Assembly (NCBI GenBank): GCA_005776585.1
Contig: SXOX01000270.1
Location: 1-44,985 of the forward strand
Length of the DNA: 44,985 nt
DNA from: Pseudomonadota bacterium
GTDB lineage: Bacteria > Myxococcota_A > UBA9042 > GCA-2863065
Direction: 5' to 3'
How positions within the stretch are numbered: position 1 is the stretch's first letter; the number at the start of each line of letters is the position of its first letter. Below are positions 43,328 through 44,985 of this stretch, one piece after another. Made by a program: the position numbers and the translations under genes. The notes under the pieces were generated by a model. The model was not told the origin of the DNA and made no database searches. It saw only the letters and a program-made list of their open reading frames with translations.

Positions 43328-44650
43328 TCAGACGTTCATGGCCTGTCGCAGGTAGCCCGTCGTGCGCTTCGCGAGACCACGAACGGCGCGCGGAAGGGCG
43401 CTGCGCGGCACGACGCCCTTGGGGATTCCGGTCAGCGCGTGGGCACAGACGATGGCGTACTCGCGGGCCATCACGGCCATGCTGGACTCGCGCGTGGACA
43501 AGAGGCCCATCGACGCGCTGCGGCCGCGCTGGGAGCGCTCCCAGTAGCGGAAGATGCCGTGGCGCAGCAGCTCCATGTCCGGATCGCGCGAGGTGAGCGC
43601 GTCCACGAGTGCCGGACCGAGCGCCGTCCGCGTCCGCATCGGGCCGACCCGGCTGCGCTCGTAGGCAGCCAGCCCCCGGTCGAGCGCGATGGCGCCCTGT
43701 CCGAGCGTCGGCCCGACCGTCTTGTCGAGGCGCATCGCGTCGCCGATGCAGAACGACATGCCGCTGGCGATGAGCGGATGGACGCACCCGCCTGCGTCAC
43801 CGACCACGGCGAGGCGCCCCGCGGTCACGCGGTCGGTGTGCGACTCGCAGAACTTGGCCACAAGCCGCGGCTCGTCGCGAATGGCCCGCTCGAGGTCGTC
43901 GCGGAACGGCCGTGGGATGGCGTCGAGCAGATCCGCGCCGACCTCGAGGCCCCCCTCGGCCGGAAGCTCGAACATGACGCGCGCCTCTGTGCGGCTGACC
44001 TGGTAGGCGAGCGTGGCGGTCTTGCCGCCCACGAACAGGTGCCCATAGCCGGGGAATGGAAGCCGCGCGTTCGGGATCTTCCAGCCCACCATGCGGAAGG
44101 GCGGCTCCTCGTGGCAGGCGATGCCGACCTTGTCGCGAATCGCCGACGTGCGCCCCTCCGCCGAGATGATGAGGCGGGCCGTGACGGTCACGTTCTCTCC
44201 CGCGCGGCGTACTGTGGCCCAGGGCGTCGCCGCGTGCGGGTCGACGTCGAGGACGCGCGTCTCATCCCAGACCGTCACGCCCGGCAGCCCGGCCAGCCGG
44301 CCAAAGAGCGCGCGCGTGAAGGTGGCGTGCTCGACCGCGATGCCCGTCGGACGACCACCGCGGATCTCGGAGTATGAGAGCAACAGGCCAGGATCGGTCG
44401 CAGACCGCATGAGCACGAAGCCGTAGACGGGCACGCCGCCAGCCTCCAAGACGCTGTCGAGGAGTCCGAGCTCCTGGAGCGAGGCCGTGCCCGGGGGATG
44501 GAGAAGCTCGCCCGCGAGGCGCTTGTGGGTCGGCAGCCCGGCCTCGCAGACCAGGACCGACAGTCCACGGCGCGACAGCGCGGCGGCGGTCGTCGAGCCC
44601 GCGATTCCGCCACCGATGATGGCCACGTCGAAGTGAAGACGGTTCGTCAT
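43328..44650 (-). CDS. FAD-dependent oxidoreductase of the UbiH / geranylgeranyl reductase group
   Basis: The 440-residue flavoprotein begins with the FAD Rossmann motif FDVAIIGGGIAGSTTAAAL and an acidic residue at the end of the second strand (VCEAG). It has the second flavin motif VVGDAGGCVHPLIASGMSFCIGDA. Between them lie LAGELLHPPGTASLQELGLLD, which recalls squalene-epoxidase-like and UbiH-like enzymes, and LIISAEGRTSAIRDKVGI, the DG/EGRxS motif. The last 80 residues are helical and may touch the membrane. Substrate is unknown: isoprenoid, quinone and phenolic compounds are all possible. ATG 44650 follows a consensus TTGACA promoter by 8 bases from its -10 box. It ends 52 bases before the PmbA-like start, which has its own promoter. 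Confidence 0.8.
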   Translation of the reverse strand: MTNRLHFDVAIIGGGIAGSTTAAALSRRGLSVLVCEAGLPTHKRLAGELLHPPGTASLQELGLLDSVLEAGGVPVYGFVLMRSATDPGLLLSYSEIRGGRPTGIAVEHATFTRALFGRLAGLPGVTVWDETRVLDVDPHAATPWATVRRAGENVTVTARLIISAEGRTSAIRDKVGIACHEEPPFRMVGWKIPNARLPFPGYGHLFVGGKTATLAYQVSRTEARVMFELPAEGGLEVGADLLDAIPRPFRDDLERAIRDEPRLVAKFCESHTDRVTAGRLAVVGDAGGCVHPLIASGMSFCIGDAMRLDKTVGPTLGQGAIALDRGLAAYERSRVGPMRTRTALGPALVDALTSRDPDMELLRHGIFRYWERSQRGRSASMGLLSTRESSMAVMAREYAIVCAHALTGIPKGVVPRSALPRAVRGLAKRTTGYLRQAMNV

Positions 44651-44658
44651 GGCGCGCG

Positions 44659-44687
44659 GGATTACTCCGGGGCGCACGCCGTGTCAA
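44659..44687 (-). promoter_or_regulatory. Leaderless promoter candidate with a consensus -35 box
   Basis: On the minus strand TTGACA (44682-44687), a 17-base spacer and TAATCC (44659-44664) end 8 bases before the ATG at 44650. Alternatively the -10 box is AGTAAT two bases further upstream; in both cases the leader would be 0-4 bases long. Confidence 0.5.
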
Positions 44688-44749
44688 CGAAATCTGACCC
44701 CAAAAAACGATGGACGCACGGGGCGTCGCATCCCGCCGAGACGTTCGCG

Positions 44750-44985
44750 TCAGCGAGTGAGGTCGCCCAGATCGCCGAGCGCCATCGGCGCGTCGGGCAG
44801 GACCTTGCCGGGGTTCATGATGCCGGCGGGGTCAAACGCGGCCTTGACCCGCCGCATGACGTCGAGCGCCAGGCCGTGCTCAAGGTGGCCAACATCACCC
44901 GGCGCAACGGCCTCTATTCGATGAATGTCGCGGCCAATCTCGAGCCCGGTGTCGCGACAGACGAGAAGATCGCGCAGATCCAGGA
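44750..44985 (-). CDS. C-terminal end of an FAD-linked oxidase (GlcD / D-lactate dehydrogenase type), cut by the window edge
   Basis: Read on the minus strand, 78 codons run from the right edge to TGA at 44750-44752. The visible end has LEHGLALDVMRRV, then KAAFDPAGIMNPGKVLP, the typical C-terminus of FAD-binding oxidases such as glycolate oxidase subunit GlcD, D-lactate dehydrogenase and related alcohol oxidases. The upstream part, including the FAD-binding PCMH domain, is outside the window, so the substrate is unknown. Codon use with G or C at third positions supports this strand and frame, though the opposite strand is open as well. It lies about 100 bases before the FAD oxidoreductase gene, which has its own promoter in that gap. 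Confidence 0.75.
   Translation of the reverse strand, partial: LDLRDLLVCRDTGLEIGRDIHRIEAVAPGDVGHLEHGLALDVMRRVKAAFDPAGIMNPGKVLPDAPMALGDLGDLTR

Noticed and set aside
44649..44924. A 91-codon plus-strand frame at the right end
   Set aside because: The minus strand encodes a typical FAD-linked oxidase C-terminus (AAFDPAGIMNPGKVLP) in the same region.

Overview
The window is high-GC, tightly packed bacterial DNA with 29 protein-coding genes (one cut by the right edge) and no RNA gene, CRISPR array or insertion sequence that I can see. The longest gaps between genes are under 190 bases. Many lipoproteins, two with C-x-P-x-C-type cysteine-rich CGxDGC(G/N)GxCG repeats, a TPR-rich metalloprotease, an AAA/TPR protein, PP2C and a lone pilin suggest a myxobacterium-like organism (Myxococcota / former Deltaproteobacteria). 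That assignment is inference; there is no marker gene for it.

Left block, minus strand (about 0.6-15.4 kb): the most interesting part. Four adjacent genes read 15289 to 1240. They encode a giant cysteine-rich lipoprotein whose C-terminal third looks like a Tc-toxin A subunit, a smaller cysteine-rich lipoprotein, a secreted SpvB/FG-GAP/TcdB-mid/RHS protein (like a fused TcB-TcC) with a variable C-terminal toxin tip, and a small immunity-like protein. I read this as a surface-anchored Tc-like toxin carrying a polymorphic-toxin tip with its immunity gene. A C12 tract just after the lipobox of the A-like gene could make it phase variable. A truncated HNH nuclease and an Fn3 lipoprotein lie beyond the end of the operon.

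Centre (15.4-35 kb): an aldo/keto reductase with a 26-bp dyad in its promoter region faces a UDP-galactopyranose mutase plus a membrane glycosyltransferase. Then come a VWA lipoprotein, a cysteine-rich lipoprotein, an AAA/TPR protein and UDP-glucose dehydrogenase. A coupled biosynthetic run follows: CobA-HemD fusion, RibF, AroE and an EamA transporter. Facing it on the other strand are PP2C phosphatase, a lipoprotein and PabB. A pilin diverges from PP2C.

Right block (35-45 kb): a kelch-like lipoprotein diverges from a TPR-M48 metalloprotease. On the minus strand follow a GYDAQ-motif protein with a four-helix membrane partner, a PmbA/TldE-like protein coupled to a small secreted protein, an FAD oxidoreductase, and the end of an FAD-linked oxidase gene.

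A pattern runs through the window: at least eight genes have a TTG-box, 16-18 bp spacer and TANNNT/GATAAT box ending only 6-8 bases before the start codon, so the mRNA would begin at or within a few bases of the start codon (leaderless). This was used to choose several starts.
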